Origin: Hirundichthys speculiger
Taxonomy: Eukaryota > Chordata > Actinopteri > Beloniformes > Exocoetidae
Assembly: GCA_018398805.1 (NCBI GenBank)
Contig: JAGFBZ010000739.1
Coordinates: forward strand, 896,354-960,353
Length of the DNA stretch: 64,000 bases
Direction of reading: 5' to 3'
The notes beneath the pieces are model-generated. The model worked only from the letters and a program-made list of their open reading frames with translations, searched no databases and was not told the DNA's origin. A program made the position numbers and the translations under genes. Position 1 is the stretch's first letter. Every line of letters starts with the position of its first letter. Shown one piece after another: positions 30,886-41,445 of this stretch.

Positions 30886-32316
30886 CAAAAATAGTGCAAA
30901 AAAAAAAAAAAAATGTACAAGCTGTATAGTGCCAGCATAGTCTTGGAGAAAAAAAAGTTCTCTTTATTCAGTTATTTAGTGAGGTGTTCATTCAGCTTTT
31001 ATTTCCTCCACGGGGCAACAAAAAGTATGAAATAAATGAAATACAACTGGACCAAAAAAAAAAAAAAAAGTCACAGCCTGTGGAAAAAAAACAGCCTGTT
31101 TTCGCTGTGAGCCCTTCAGGTAACACATCAACAAAGACTGACACTCATACTATCAATTTCCAGCACGCTGGGTTAATGTGGTGACATACTTTCCCGCCAT
31201 CATCCAGCCTCCCACGTCTACAGCAAGAAACTGTGCATTTTCAGCCTGACTGCAAAATACTGTAATCAGGCTTGTAATGTGAAAATGTGTAAATGTGAGT
31301 CAAAACAAAAAAAAAAAAAAACAAAAGGAAGAAACGATGAAGTTATCAAATACAAATAGCTGCTCCAAGGTGCTCCGTTAATCACGCCTCTGGTGTGGGG
31401 GTCCTGTTGTAAACCCCCCCCCCCCAACACAGATTTATTCCAGAATGTGCCCTTCATACACTGGTTATTCTTTCACAATAAAAGCCTTCACATTTTTTTT
31501 TCTTTTTTTTTTGGAATACAAAATATTACATGCTCATGTACATACGTTGCATTTGTTGCATATGTTGCAAATGTTTAAAACTGTCTAGTAGTATCAAAAA
31601 TGTTGCATCCCTACATTTTGCATGATGTGGCGCTATCAAAAAAGTGATATTACACAACTGCAAATCGTTCAAAAATGTGTATTTTAAAGTAAGAGCGGCG
31701 TGAGAAGTTGTCTCGTCTTTGGGATGTGATGGACAAGCAGGTTTGAGACGCGTTCAACCCCACGCTACGTGACGGCTGCTTGAGCTGGAGCACCAGCAAA
31801 GTGAAACACTTTCACTGCAAATAGGAGCTGATGAAATGCACAGGATTCTAAAATAGAAAATATAGAAACAGCACATTTATTACAAGGTTATTAAACAGGC
31901 ATACAGTATTTTCTTTGTTTTTTTTTTTGTTTGTTTTTTAATACTCAGTTTTTGGAAAGTCGTGTTTTTGTGATGTGATTCGGCAACTGAAGGTCAGAAG
32001 CTCTTTGACACTGAACCCAATCAGTGTTGGTTCTTCCGTGATGAGAGGAGTCTTGCTGAAGCAGAAGTGCTACATTCGTGTGGTGGGTTGCCTCCCTTCA
32101 GGGTATGTGAATGTGCTTTAAACAGCATTTTAACACTCCCTACATTTAAATTGTTCTCTGAAGAAAAGCTCCCAGAGGAATTGCGCAAGTGTGCGTAGGA
32201 GAAAGACTCGGAGCAAGGGAGGAATTGCTTGGAGAATTATTACAAATTAATGGACTAGTGAATAATATTGAAAAAATAAGATGGTTTAATTAAAAAAAGA
32301 CTGATTACTACATGTT
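30886..32316. other. No recognised gene; several A/T runs
   Basis: Runs of A (30,899-30,913; 31,055-31,069; 31,306-31,321), a C11 run near 31,417 and T runs near 31,493 and 31,920. No domain-bearing frame. Confidence 0.5.
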
Positions 32317-32339
32317 GGGGGGGGGGGGGGGGGGGGGGG
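32317..32339. repeat. G23 homopolymer
   Basis: An uninterrupted run of 23 G on the plus strand, which may form a G-quadruplex. Confidence 0.9.
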
Positions 32340-32426
32340 AATTTAATCAAATTTTGTCCTGAAAATGTTATTTTAATCAAATGTAATTTAATCAAATTTT
32401 GTCCTGAAAATGTTATTTTAATCAAA
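32340..32426. repeat. Tandem duplication of a 45-bp unit
   Basis: Unit AATTTAATCAAATTTTGTCC and the following 25 bases (32,340-32,384) is repeated at 32,385-32,426 with the last bases changed. It directly follows the G23 run. Confidence 0.85.
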
Positions 32427-32649
32427 CCATGATGTTTGGATGAACAGGAAAATAATTTTCATGTGCTGGTGGTAAAGTTTAATTTTTACTTGGAGGACGA
32501 ACAAATGACCTTTTTAAGCTGAAGACTTGTTTGATTTCAGCAGGAAACTGTTCGAGTTTTAAAAGTTGCTACCGTTATAGTTGGTGGTTATGTGCTGTTT
32601 TTCGGTGCTTCTTGTTCTTTTCTTTCACACACAGTCGCCGGTGTCATTT

Positions 32650-32790
32650 GTTGTGGTTTATAAATCTCATAAACCCACATTTTTATTCTCAGTAGAACAT
32701 ATCAGAGTCTAGATGTAAAGATGGGCAGCGGTTCACCAATCTGTGACAAACTGCATCGAAACATTGTGGATCTTTGGATGATATTCTGCA
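32650..32790 (+). pseudogene. Tc1-like transposase, first residues only
   Basis: After the 'ctcataaacccacatttt' 5' segment, the ATG at 32,721 gives MGSGSPICDKLHRNIVDLW. From memory, Tc1-like transposases of one fish group start MGxGSPICDKLRxKIV, so this is the extreme N-terminus. The sequence is interrupted at about 32,790 by the 'gggaagtaggagtgctgcag' repeat. No helix-turn-helix or catalytic part remains. Confidence 0.55.
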
Positions 32791-32842
32791 CAGCCGTGGG
32801 AAGTAGGAGTGCTGCAGCGCCCCCTGTTGGAATAACAGATGT
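32791..32842. repeat. Second copy of the 'gggaagtagg-gtgctgcag' repeat
   Basis: 'gtgggaagtaggagtgctgc' and 'agcgccccctgttgg' match the segment at 8,258-8,290 almost exactly, but with no poly(A) here. Confidence 0.6.
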
Positions 32843-33529
32843 CATAGCACCCACCCTCAGACCGGAGTTTTCTGTAACTCCGGTCTGCTACCCACAATTT
32901 TAATATTCTAATATGATTTTAATATTGATTTTAATACTTAAAGATGTTTTTTAGCGTGGCAAAAAATTCTGAACCAGTGTTATAAAAGACTATGAACCAT
33001 GGGTGATAGATTTGTTGATGCTGATAATGATAGTCGTGTATATGTGCCGATACAACGCTGTATAATTTTGATCAGGAACGGATCAGCACTGATAGCTACA
33101 CCAGTGGTGATTCTGTCTAAGCCAATAATCAAATAAGCAAAAAACTCAGAATCCAAAAAAAAATCTAACTATAAATGAGAGCAGAGCGATATTTTCTGTT
33201 TGTGCTTTTTTTTCCCCTCCAGCTTTCAGTGTAGCTGATGAACTAGTAGCTCATTGGCTACTCTTCAATACTCTTTGTTATACTTCAATATTACAATATT
33301 TTATATTATATTATACTGTCGTATGTATCGGGTGTAGTTTCTCAGCAGTGTGTCTGTTACAGTGTGAGATCTTTGCTCATCGTTGTTAATATATAATCTC
33401 TTGATGCCGCTACTTGTTACTGCTATCACAAGTGTTTTTCTTCTTCTGACAGTTTAGTTTTTGGTCCAGAATATCTGGAAACATGAGTGAGTGTGCGTGT
33501 AAAGTTTCTGAAGTGTCTGTGACTTTTGT
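32843..33529. other. No recognised gene
   Basis: AT-rich. A short palindrome 'accggagttttctgtaactc' plus 'cggt' lies at 32,863-32,886. Confidence 0.4.
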
Positions 33530-33530
33530 T

Positions 33531-33632
33531 AGAGGTGGGCGATACTGGGAATTTTGGTATCGGTCCGATACCAAGTAAATACAGGGCCAGTATCGCCGAT
33601 ATCGATACCAATACCGATACTTTTTCATATTA
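33531..33632. mobile_element. hAT terminal fragment
   Basis: 'agaggtgggcgatactggga', 'ggtatcggtccgataccaag' and 'gatatcgataccaataccga' form the GATAC-rich end of a fish hAT family. Only about 100 bp remain and no right end is seen. Confidence 0.55.
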
Positions 33633-33689
33633 AGCTTGATCTATCATGGAACTGCTGACCTTTTGATGCTTTTGTGAATTTTGTCTTAA

Positions 33690-34240
33690 AGAAGTATATA
33701 AAGTCTATAAAGATCTGAATGGTTTGGGACCATTTGGGACCAGAATACATCAGTGACCTCCTGACCCAGTATGAACCCTCCAGACCCCTCAGGTCATCTG
33801 GATCCGGTTTATTATCAGCCCCCAAAGTCAGAACCAGACATAGAGAAGCTGCGTTCAGTTTCTATGCTCCACATGTCTGGAACAAACTTCCAGAATGCCT
33901 CATATCAGCTGAAACCTAGCTGAAGCCTAGAGACAATTGTCATTGTAACAGACGCTATACAAATAAAATTGAATTGAATTGAATTGAATTGAAACACTCA
34001 GTTTATTTAAATCCAGGCTGAAGACTCACCTGTTCTCAGCTGCCTTTAAATAAGATTTTATCCAGGAGCTCAAATCTGCACAGCCTTGTTAAAACTCTTT
34101 TGACTGTTGTCTTTGTTTTTATGCTTATAATTTTTAATTCTTTCTTTTTCTTCTTCTGTGATGCTTTTAATGTTTTAAGTAAAGCACTTTGAATTGTTTT
34201 GTACATTAAAAGTGCTATACAAAAAAAACTTGCCTTGTCT
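33690..34240 (+). mobile_element. L2-type LINE 3' end, split by a second LINE tail
   Basis: The coding part reads KDLNGLGPFGPEYISDLLTQ, YEPSRPLRSSGSGLL and WNKLPECLISAET up to 33,918, and resumes after a 74-bp insertion as SLFKSRLKTHLFSAAF. The 3' end has 'taagtaaagcactttgaatt' and 'aaagtgctatac'. Same general family as the copy at 2,935 but a different subfamily. Confidence 0.8.
33916..33989 (+). mobile_element. Very short L2-like tail inserted in an L2 element
   Basis: Contains 'gacgctatacaaataaaatt' then a GAATT repeat. TGAAAC at 33,910-33,915 is repeated at 33,990-33,995 as target duplication. This is an extremely 5'-truncated retrotransposition product of 74 bp. Confidence 0.75.
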
Positions 34241-34261
34241 TTCACCAACCGAAAACATTTG

Positions 34262-35093
34262 GGGCCCGATCTTTCACCAGATCTCCTTAAGCCGCTATTT
34301 AGGGATAGCGGGTAGCGGGAGGGGCGTTCCCCCTCAAAGAACGCAAGCTTCCACCTCCCTAAACCCGCTATCCCACCTGCGCTACCCGCTACATTATGCA
34401 TAGGAGTGGTTAGGGTGTTCCACCTGTTAAACCAATCAGTGCGTCAGTAGCCATTGCCTTTAAGAGCAGGTTCGCTACCCGCAAACCGCTATGGAGAGTC
34501 TTTTCATCCAGATCAGAGCAGCTCTCATGTGCAGCTCCTCTGGGACTCTGCTGTAGAGCTTCCTCCTCTTCCTTCCGCCTCCTCCTCTGCACTGATATAT
34601 ACAGATAAATATTTTTACACAGACAATTCCTATCAGCTACCTGAAAGTCCCAGATAGTCGGTGCACTCCCAGTAAACACGCTCTGGTCGCCTATGGTTTA
34701 ACTGGAGAGCAAGCCGTTTAAAACGATCTCTGCCATTTTCTCAGATGCAGATGATTTTATCACACTGAGGCCAAATCACGCTTTTTATACAAAAGTTAAT
34801 TTGAGAGATAGAGCCGGGCATGCCCACATGTGACCAGGTGGAGACATATTGATGCCATTTGGACGCATTGACATGCGCCGACATGCGGGTTGCGGGTTGT
34901 GGTCCGCAAGATACGGAGTTTGTGGAAAGGGCAAAAGACACGCCCATTGCCACACCTACAAAGTGAGTAAGGGAGTCGGCATAACGGGTAGGGAGTGGAA
35001 GATTGCATTAGCGGTTAGCGGAGGTTCCTAAACTTGCAATTTACAGGTAGCAGTTAGTGGGTAGCGGCTAGCGGGAAGTGTACGATAGGCGCC
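34262..35093 (+). mobile_element. GC-rich MITE family M, copy A (832 bp)
   Basis: Starts GGGCCCGATCTTTCACC and ends GTGTACGATAGGCGCC, a degenerate inverse; TTG at 34,259-34,261 and 35,094-35,096 gives a 3-bp target duplication. Near both ends are many GGGTAGCGG/GTTAGCGG-type motifs in both orientations. No transposase. A 3-bp duplication fits PIF/Harbinger, but the assignment is not proven. Related copies are at 36,840 (B), 38,021 (C), 40,176 (D) and 55,939 (E). Confidence 0.75.
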
Positions 35094-35096
35094 TTG

Positions 35097-36839
35097 GTGC
35101 ATGATAAAACAAAAAAATCTGGGAATGAAGGTCCAGGACAGTTGAGCAGCAAGAATCCTGCAGCAGACCAGAATGGGACAACATTCCTCTCCTAAAACTC
35201 CAGAAACTGGTCTCCTCGCTTCCCAGATGTTTGGAGACAGTTGTTAAAAGAAGAGAGGATGATACACAATTGGTACCTGTAACAACTTTTAGAGATGTGT
35301 TACTGCAGTCAGTCAGTTTTTTTGTGAACATAAGGAACAGTTGCTGTAAAAGACAGTTGCAGTTGCGGCTGTGATAAAGTTGTGTTCCTGTCAACATCGT
35401 CCTGGTTCTGCAGACATCTTTAGTCAGGAATGTGTTTCACGCTGAACCATTCAGACACTTCTGAAGAAGGCAGTAACACCGAGGCATCCCAGTGGCGTGC
35501 TGGTGCCACTGAAACAGTTAAGGAATTGAACTGAAGTACGGTTCATTCATCCTTGAAGAGACGTTACATATTACATAAATAAATAAATGCTATTGTAAGA
35601 CTTTCTAAAATCTTTTTACAGTTGCACATATGGTAATAAAAGTGCCTCTGATTAAAAGGTTTGAGAGCATTTTGCAACTGGCATTTTGATTTCGTTAGAT
35701 ATATTGACAAAGATTGTAGATTACATGCTCCATTTTATCGAGAAGGAGCGCTGATGTGTGAAAACAAAACCTCTTTAAAAAGGTGGCATTTTCCAAGTCA
35801 GTGAGCAGTGCTGCACATTGACCATCGGAGGAAGAAGTTGATTGATTATTTCATTTAATCTTGCTGCCACACCTACACTCTATACCAATTTTCCCTCCCT
35901 CCGTCCGCAGACTACGGTCTTTTACACGTTAGTATGGTTTTCATCATTACTGTAAAGGACTCTGACGCGTTCAATTTCTCTTCATATCGGCGGAAAACAA
36001 TTTCCGACTCCACAGCTTTGTTCTCTTTAATAGGCGATAGAATCACTCTAAACTCATCAGGCTTTTCCATCTCCATTCTGCTGTGAAGAGTCCATCCATT
36101 AGCCTTGCACCTCATTGCTTCCAGCACCTGACCCAGAAACCATGGGAAAGGAGCGAGGGCCTTTGCAGCGCCTACCGCCGGTCATTCATTCATTCGTTCG
36201 TTCAGTGCAGCGGGCCGTGGCGTGCTGGCACCAGTTGTTGGCTTTTAGGCAATGTGCCTGGACTGTTTTGTGTTATTGATGAGATTTAAATTGTTCTTGG
36301 GGACAATGTTTTATGCTTTAGTGCATCGGAAGTCAGTTGGCCGTGAGCGATGCCAAACCACTTTGCTGAGACCACACATCACATTATTCAACAAAAGTTT
36401 GAGCAATGAGCTAGTTAAACTAAGGTTTGATTTCCCATCCGTTTTTTAAGCCAGTAGCTCAAACAGTAGAACTGCAGTAATAAGTAGTCTGAGAAATTTG
36501 TTAGCTCTGGGGAATCTTTATCTCTTTCTTTAAAGCAGATGGATGTCACTGGTGATTAAAGGAGCTTCAAAAGAGCTCTATATCTGCGTTCTTAACAGTA
36601 CCTGCCTGAAGTCACTGACATTCAGTTTTGTAACCCATATCTGATTATTTACTTATATTTTATCAACATTTTTTTTCCAGGGCTGTTTTGACACAAAAAT
36701 CTCACCATCGATTCAGACTTTTTGTATGCGTCGAGCATTGTCGACATCAAACTGGGCCTTCATGGGAGTGTGCGAAACTTTGTTACGTTGATAAAGATAA
36801 CAAGTCCATAAATTACTGAGAGTTATAGATGAAAACAAA
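35097..36839. other. No recognised gene
   Basis: Mixed sequence with short frames up to 109 codons (35,068-35,397 minus) that lack motifs. A short CATT repeat lies at 36,181-36,196. Confidence 0.4.
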
Positions 36840-37434
36840 GGGCTCGATCTTCGGCCAGATCTGCTATAGATGCGATTTAGGTATAATGTGTGGTGGGAGA
36901 GGTGTTCCCCCGAAAAAAATGCAATTTTCCACCCTTGCTATACCCTCTTTCTCACCTGCTCTACCTGCTACATTATCCATAGGAGTGGTTAGGGCGTTTC
37001 ACTCGTTAAAGCAATCAGTGTGTCAGCAGCCATTGCCTTTAAGAGCAAGTTGTGCTTTCCTTAATCCACTTTCCCAAACCCGTCATGGAGGGAGGACGGG
37101 CACAGCGCTTCTCTGAAGAGAGATAAAGCAGCTTGTGCGCTGCCGGTAAACACACTCTGGTCGTCTATGGTTCAACTGGCGAGCAAGCTGTTTAAGACGA
37201 TCTCTGGCATTTTCTCAGGGGTTCAACTGAGGCCAAATCCCTCAGTGAAGCCATTTGGTCGCGCTCTTGCACGAGCCGACATGGGTTGCTGATGGTTGGA
37301 CCACCCGTAATGTTTTTTCCTAAACCTGCAATGGTACAATACCAAGTTTGAGGAAGTTTTGCATGGATTCTTATACACACAATTTGCGGGTAGCGGCTAG
37401 TAGTAACGGTAAGGCGAGTGATACAATCGGGACC
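36840..37434 (+). mobile_element. MITE family M, copy B (595 bp)
   Basis: Starts GGGCTCGATCTTCGGCC and ends GAGTGATACAATCGGGACC. Internal stretches such as 'cataggagtggttagggcgt' and 'agcagccattgcctttaaga' are shared with copy A. The flanks are AAA and AAT, close to a 3-bp duplication. Several hundred bases of the A-type centre are missing. Confidence 0.7.
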
Positions 37435-38020
37435 AATTGCTATATCTTTGATTAGTGCATGTTTTAGAAAATTTCAGAGAGGTGGACAAGACTTTCACTT
37501 TTCTGTGATGACGTTTCAAAATTTAGTAATTTTTGCTTTTGCTGTGTGTATTCCTGTGGTGGGAAGGCAACCTGGTAGCAAAAAAAGCATGTTTAAAGCT
37601 GGACATGTTTCCCCTGTCCTCTGGATTCAAATGTCACCAATAACAGCTGCAATTACTTTCATTCTAAACTCGTTATATTCTGCTACAATCAAATCTTCCT
37701 CTTTCACATCGTCTTCCGAATGCAATGTTTATTGTTCTTGGAGATGCGAATGACACGTGCTGAGAGGCATTTGGTGCAGGCGCATTTTCAGAGGGCTGTT
37801 GGGTCCACATGAAAGTCTGATACTTGTTGTTATGAATGTGAACCTTCAAATCAGAACTTTACCAGATCAGAAACCGTATCAAAATTGGACGACGTGGCTT
37901 GTAGTGACCGTTGTTCATGTCATCAGATCATCCCAAATGACAAATGTCCTCTTAACAAAAAAAAAAAAAACGCTTAGAATAGTATTAACTATGATAAAAT
38001 CTTTCAAACAAAGGTAAGAA
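37435..38020. other. No recognised gene, between MITE copies B and C
   Basis: About 585 bp of AT-rich sequence with A14 and G11 runs. The 111-codon frame at 37,418-37,753 starts inside copy B and has no motif. Confidence 0.4.
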
Positions 38021-38343
38021 AGGGGGGGGGGGAGAAGGAAGGTGGAAGAGGAAGGAACAGGAGGAAGCTCTACAGCAGAGTCCCAGACGAGCTGCGCACG
38101 AGAGCTGCTCCGAACTGGATGAAAAGACGCTCCATAGTGGTTTGCGAGTAGAGCAACCTGCTCTTAAAGGCAATGGCTACTGACACACTGATTGGTTTAT
38201 CAGGTGGAACGCTCTTACCACTCCCATGTATAATTTAGAGGTTAGCGCAGGTGGGATAGCGGGTTTAGGAAGGTGGAACGCCCCTCCTGCTACCTGCTAT
38301 CCCTAAATAGCGGCTTTAGGAGATCTGGTGAAAGATCGGGCCC
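38021..38343 (-). mobile_element. MITE family M, copy C (truncated, inverted)
   Basis: Its 5' end, GATCGGGCCC on the plus strand, is at 38,343. Reading leftward it matches copy A through the 'tagcgggtttagg', 'ggcaatggctactga' and 'gaagctctacagcagagtcc' segments, then stops at about 38,021. The 3' half and its terminus are missing. A LINE fragment begins directly at 38,344. Confidence 0.7.
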
Positions 38344-38985
38344 TGTATGTCCTGGAAAGGAGAGGAATGAAGGTTAACTGCTGCAAGGCTGATTGCATGC
38401 GTGTGAATGAGAGGGACACAAGTGGAATGGTGAGGTTACAAGGAGAAGAGGTAAAGAAGGCGGAGGATTTTAAGTACTAGGGTCAACAGTCCAGAGCAAC
38501 AGAGAGTGTGGAAAAGAGGTGAAGAAGCGTGGGGAACCAGGTTGGAATGGGTGGAGAAAAGTGTCAGGAGTGATGTGTGATAAAAGAGTATCAGCAAGAA
38601 TGAAAAGCATACAAGAGACTGGTGAGACCCATAGTGTTGTTTGCTTTAGACACTGTGGCACTGAGATGGATTTGGAGGTAGCAGGGGTTAAAATGTTGAG
38701 GGTCTCTCTGGGAGTCACAAGGATGGATAGGACCAGGAATGAGAACATCAGAGGAACACCGTGTCTGGACATGTACAGAGGAGGGATAGTGAATATATCG
38801 GTGGAAGGAGGATGAGGTTGAAACCGCCAGGCAGGAGGAGTCAAGGAAGACCAACGAGGAGATTTATGGATGTAGTGAAAGAGGACATGAAGTTAGTTGG
38901 TGTAGAAGAGGAGGATGCAGAGGATGGAGTTAGATGGAGGCAGATGATTCACTGGTGACCCATGAAGAGAACGGCTGAAAGTAAG
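38344..38985 (+). pseudogene. RTE-like LINE ORF2, C-terminal part of reverse transcriptase, broken
   Basis: Plus strand, in order with frame changes: LERRGMKVNCCK, VNERDTSGMVRLQGEEV, KKAEDFKY, WNGWRKVSGVMCDKRVSARM, DLEVAGVKMLRVSLGVTRMD, RTRNENIRGT, HVQRRDSEYIGGR, GRRSQGRPTRRFMDVVKEDM and KLVGVEEEDAEDGVRWRQMI. This is the order downstream of the FADD catalytic motif in RTE-like LINEs common in fish. The last block is open from 38,761 to 38,958; earlier blocks have a stop (after DFKY) and frameshifts. The upstream motif VGLCQGS...FTDDI of the same family occurs separately at 45,035. Confidence 0.8.
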
Positions 38986-39044
38986 AGAAGTTGTGGAAGC
39001 AACCGCCGATAGGGGGATCCAGAGTACTAAAATTTGCGTCCTCT

Positions 39045-39182
39045 GCGCTACTTTAAAGAGAAGAGATAATGAATATATTGGTAGAAGGATACTGCAGATT
39101 GATTTGCCGAGCAGGATTAAAAAAATTTCTGGATGTGGTGAAAGAGGACATGCAGTTGGTTCATATGACAGGATGAGATGAA
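39045..39182 (+). pseudogene. Second RTE-like LINE fragment
   Basis: KRRDNEYIGRRILQIDLPSR, a frame change, then 'tctggatgtggtgaaagagg' corresponding to FxDVVKEDMQLV. It repeats the region already present at 38,765-38,900 but differs at many positions, so it comes from a separate insertion and is not a recent duplication. Confidence 0.7.
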
Positions 39183-40175
39183 AACAGCGAGCCTTGAGGG
39201 GGAAAAGTCAAAATTAGAAGCGGGAGTCACTAAAAACATGGCCTTCGAGATATTTGCTCGGGTTGAAACTGTCAGACTGATGTGATGAAGAATTTTCAAA
39301 TTAAACTTGGTACTCTCAACTCCAAACTGGAGACCGCCATGTGCAGAGCTCGGTAGATTTGACTCTATATTCTCTGGAGGTTAACAGCATTGAAGCGGAG
39401 CTCAATTGGATGCCATCTTAACGGGAGAGCAATCTGAATTGGTATTTTAAAAGATAATGGAGAGGCAAAAACCAATTAGACTTGTGGTTTGTAGCAGTCC
39501 AGCAATCAGAGCTGTTGTCAGTGCAATCTAAGGGTCACTCCTGCAGCCAAGTATGAGACTGCATCTTGACACCAGCCCTTCTAACTTTGCTGCTAATTAT
39601 GAAGCTGATTTTAGCTGAAGGATGGACGGCGTGCATTTCAAAATTAGCATTTTGATCATTTATCTTCATGTTTTGTCTGTCAAACATGAGTCATACATCT
39701 CATACGTTTTTACTGCATCTGTCTGGAACTAGTAATGGACTCAGAAAAGCTTCAGCTGTTGTTTTGAGATATTTACAACTTTCCTGGAAGGACTTTACTT
39801 TGAAACAAAAGAAACAAAATGAAACTGATTCAAAATAGAACCAATTTTAGTACCTAAGGTGAGAGAGGAGACGGTGTCTGGGCTTGGCAGGGAACTTTGA
39901 AAGTATGAAGATGACTCTTTAGAGTTTGTGCCTTGTCATCATTTCAAACTTTAAATCGTTTTATTCGGGATCGGCATACTAATTGGATCTGCTGTTGAGT
40001 GATAATGGCCACTTCATTGGCTGCGCCTGTTCAATGAGTCATTGATACAGATATCGAATCAGCCAATCACACACACAGAAATAAAGAAAGAAAGCCAACT
40101 GTGGCAGTAACTTGAATTCAATGACTTTATTGTCATGTTCCAGAGGCCAGTTTGAACTTTATTACGTGGCATATA
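39183..40175. other. No recognised gene
   Basis: Single-copy-looking, with a short LINE-like phrase 'aattcaatgactttattgtc' at 40,117. Confidence 0.4.
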
Positions 40176-40336
40176 GGTCATGATCATACACCTCCCGCTA
40201 GCCGCTACCTGCAAATTGCGGGTTTAGGAACCTCCGCTAACCGCTAATGCAATCTTCCGCTTCCCTAAAGCCGCAATCCGCTATGCCGACTCCCTTACTC
40301 GCATTGTACATATAGATATAGACGTATTACTTTACA

Positions 40337-40463
40337 CAAACTCGGTATCTTGCGATTGCGGGTTTAGGATAGTGGGTAGCTACCCGGTCTGACCCGGGTA
40401 GCTGACCACCCACTACCCGCTATCCTAAACCCGCTACCCACGATCGCAAGATACCGAGTTTGC
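40337..40463. repeat. Imperfect palindrome inside MITE copy D
   Basis: The arm CAAACTCGGTATCTTGCGA (40,337-40,355) returns inverted at 40,444-40,462. Further pairs (GGGTTTAGGATAGTGGGTAG against CTACCCGCTATCCTAAACCC, and GTAGCTACCCGG around the centre) extend it to most of the 127 bp. Confidence 0.85.
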
Positions 40464-40557
40464 GGTATCTTGCGGTGTCAGCGCGTAAAAGAGCACGACC
40501 AAATGGCATAAATGTGCGTCCACCTGGTCAAATGTGGACGTGCACAAACGGCTCTAC

Positions 40558-40749
40558 CTCTCGATTACGCATCACCGTATTACTGGCAGACGTTTTTATT
40601 CTCTTGAGGTCAGAGGATGTCTGGTCAGCAGTTGTGGTGGATGTAGGAATAGTCACGGCCAGACACGTCAGTCTGTATAGCTGTGGCATGATCTCATCCA
40701 GATGTTTGCTGTGGAGGAAACCAAAGAGATCTTTGTGTCTGGTGTCAAC
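40558..40749 (-). pseudogene. hAT transposase C-terminal (dimerisation) fragment within MITE copy D
   Basis: The minus strand is open for 64 codons: DTRHKDLFGFLHSKHLDEIM, PQLYRLTCLAVTIPTSTTTA, DQTSSDLKRIKTSASNTVMR. hAT transposases carry near their C-terminus a block of the pattern LxxLxxLALTIPVSTAxxERxFSALKRIKTYLRNT; the order and spacing agree, although the conserved ER-F core has changed to DQTSS. The segment lies at the place where copy A has unrelated sequence, so it was acquired by this copy or its ancestor. It has no start codon and cannot be a working transposase. Confidence 0.75.
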
Positions 40750-41104
40750 CTGGTCTTAAAGACAATGGCTACTGACGCACTGATTGGTTAAAAAGGTGGA
40801 ACGCCCTAACCACTCCTATGCATAATATTGCTGTTAGCGCAGGTGGTATAGTGGGTTTAGGGAGGTGGAAGATTGCGTTCTTTGCGGGGGAACGCCCCTC
40901 CCGCTACCTGCTATCCCTTATTAGCGGCTTTAGGAGATCTGGCAGAAGATCGGGCCCATAATCTCCTACAAGTAGCAATCAGAAGATGGGTGAACTATGA
41001 TCATTTAGACATGCAGGCAGTCACATTCAAACAATGTTCAGCTGGATCGGACCCTAAATGCTGTCAAGAAAATATCCCGCCCATCATATCACCACCACCC
41101 TAAA

Positions 41105-41445
41105 CCTTGATACGAGATGAATCCATGCTTTCACGCTGTCCCAACCATCTGCTGGCCTGGTCTGGTCTTCTGGTATCTCCCATCTTCCAGGTTTGACATG
41201 TTGTGTGTCCACAGATGACTGTATTCTGTGGCTGAAGCGTGTGTTTGTCTGCTTATCTGCTGCCTCAAACCAGTATGATCATTTTCTCTGGCATGAACAA
41301 GGACGTTGTCAGGCACTTCTGTGTGAAACCTGCCAACGGTCGGCCCTAAAAATCTGAGTAGATCAGGAGTTTTTAACTACTCAGACCAGCCCATCTGGCT
41401 CCAACAACCGTGTCACATTCAAAGTCACGCAATTGTTGGGGTAAT
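41105..41445 (-). pseudogene. Tc1-like transposase fragment, internally deleted
   Basis: Reading the minus strand from about 41,432: DFECDTVVGARWAGLSS, a stop, then pieces up to RESMDSS near 41,115. In the related fish Tc1 family the transposase begins with SDFERGMVVGARRAGLSI and later has KQHESMDPS. On the plus strand the phrases 'gtagatcaggagttttta' and 'ctactcagaccagcccatct' are typical of the antisense of this family. Most of the catalytic region is absent. Confidence 0.6.

Larger units (their letters stand above)
40176..40957 (-). mobile_element. MITE family M, copy D (782 bp, inverted) with foreign centre
   Basis: On the minus strand it starts GGGCCCGATCTTCTGCC (40,957) and ends GTGTATGATCATGACC (40,176). 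ATA at 40,173-40,175 and 40,958-40,960 is a perfect 3-bp duplication. The outer parts match copy A; the middle of A is replaced by a hAT transposase fragment (40,558-40,749), and a large palindrome lies at 40,337-40,463. Confidence 0.78.
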
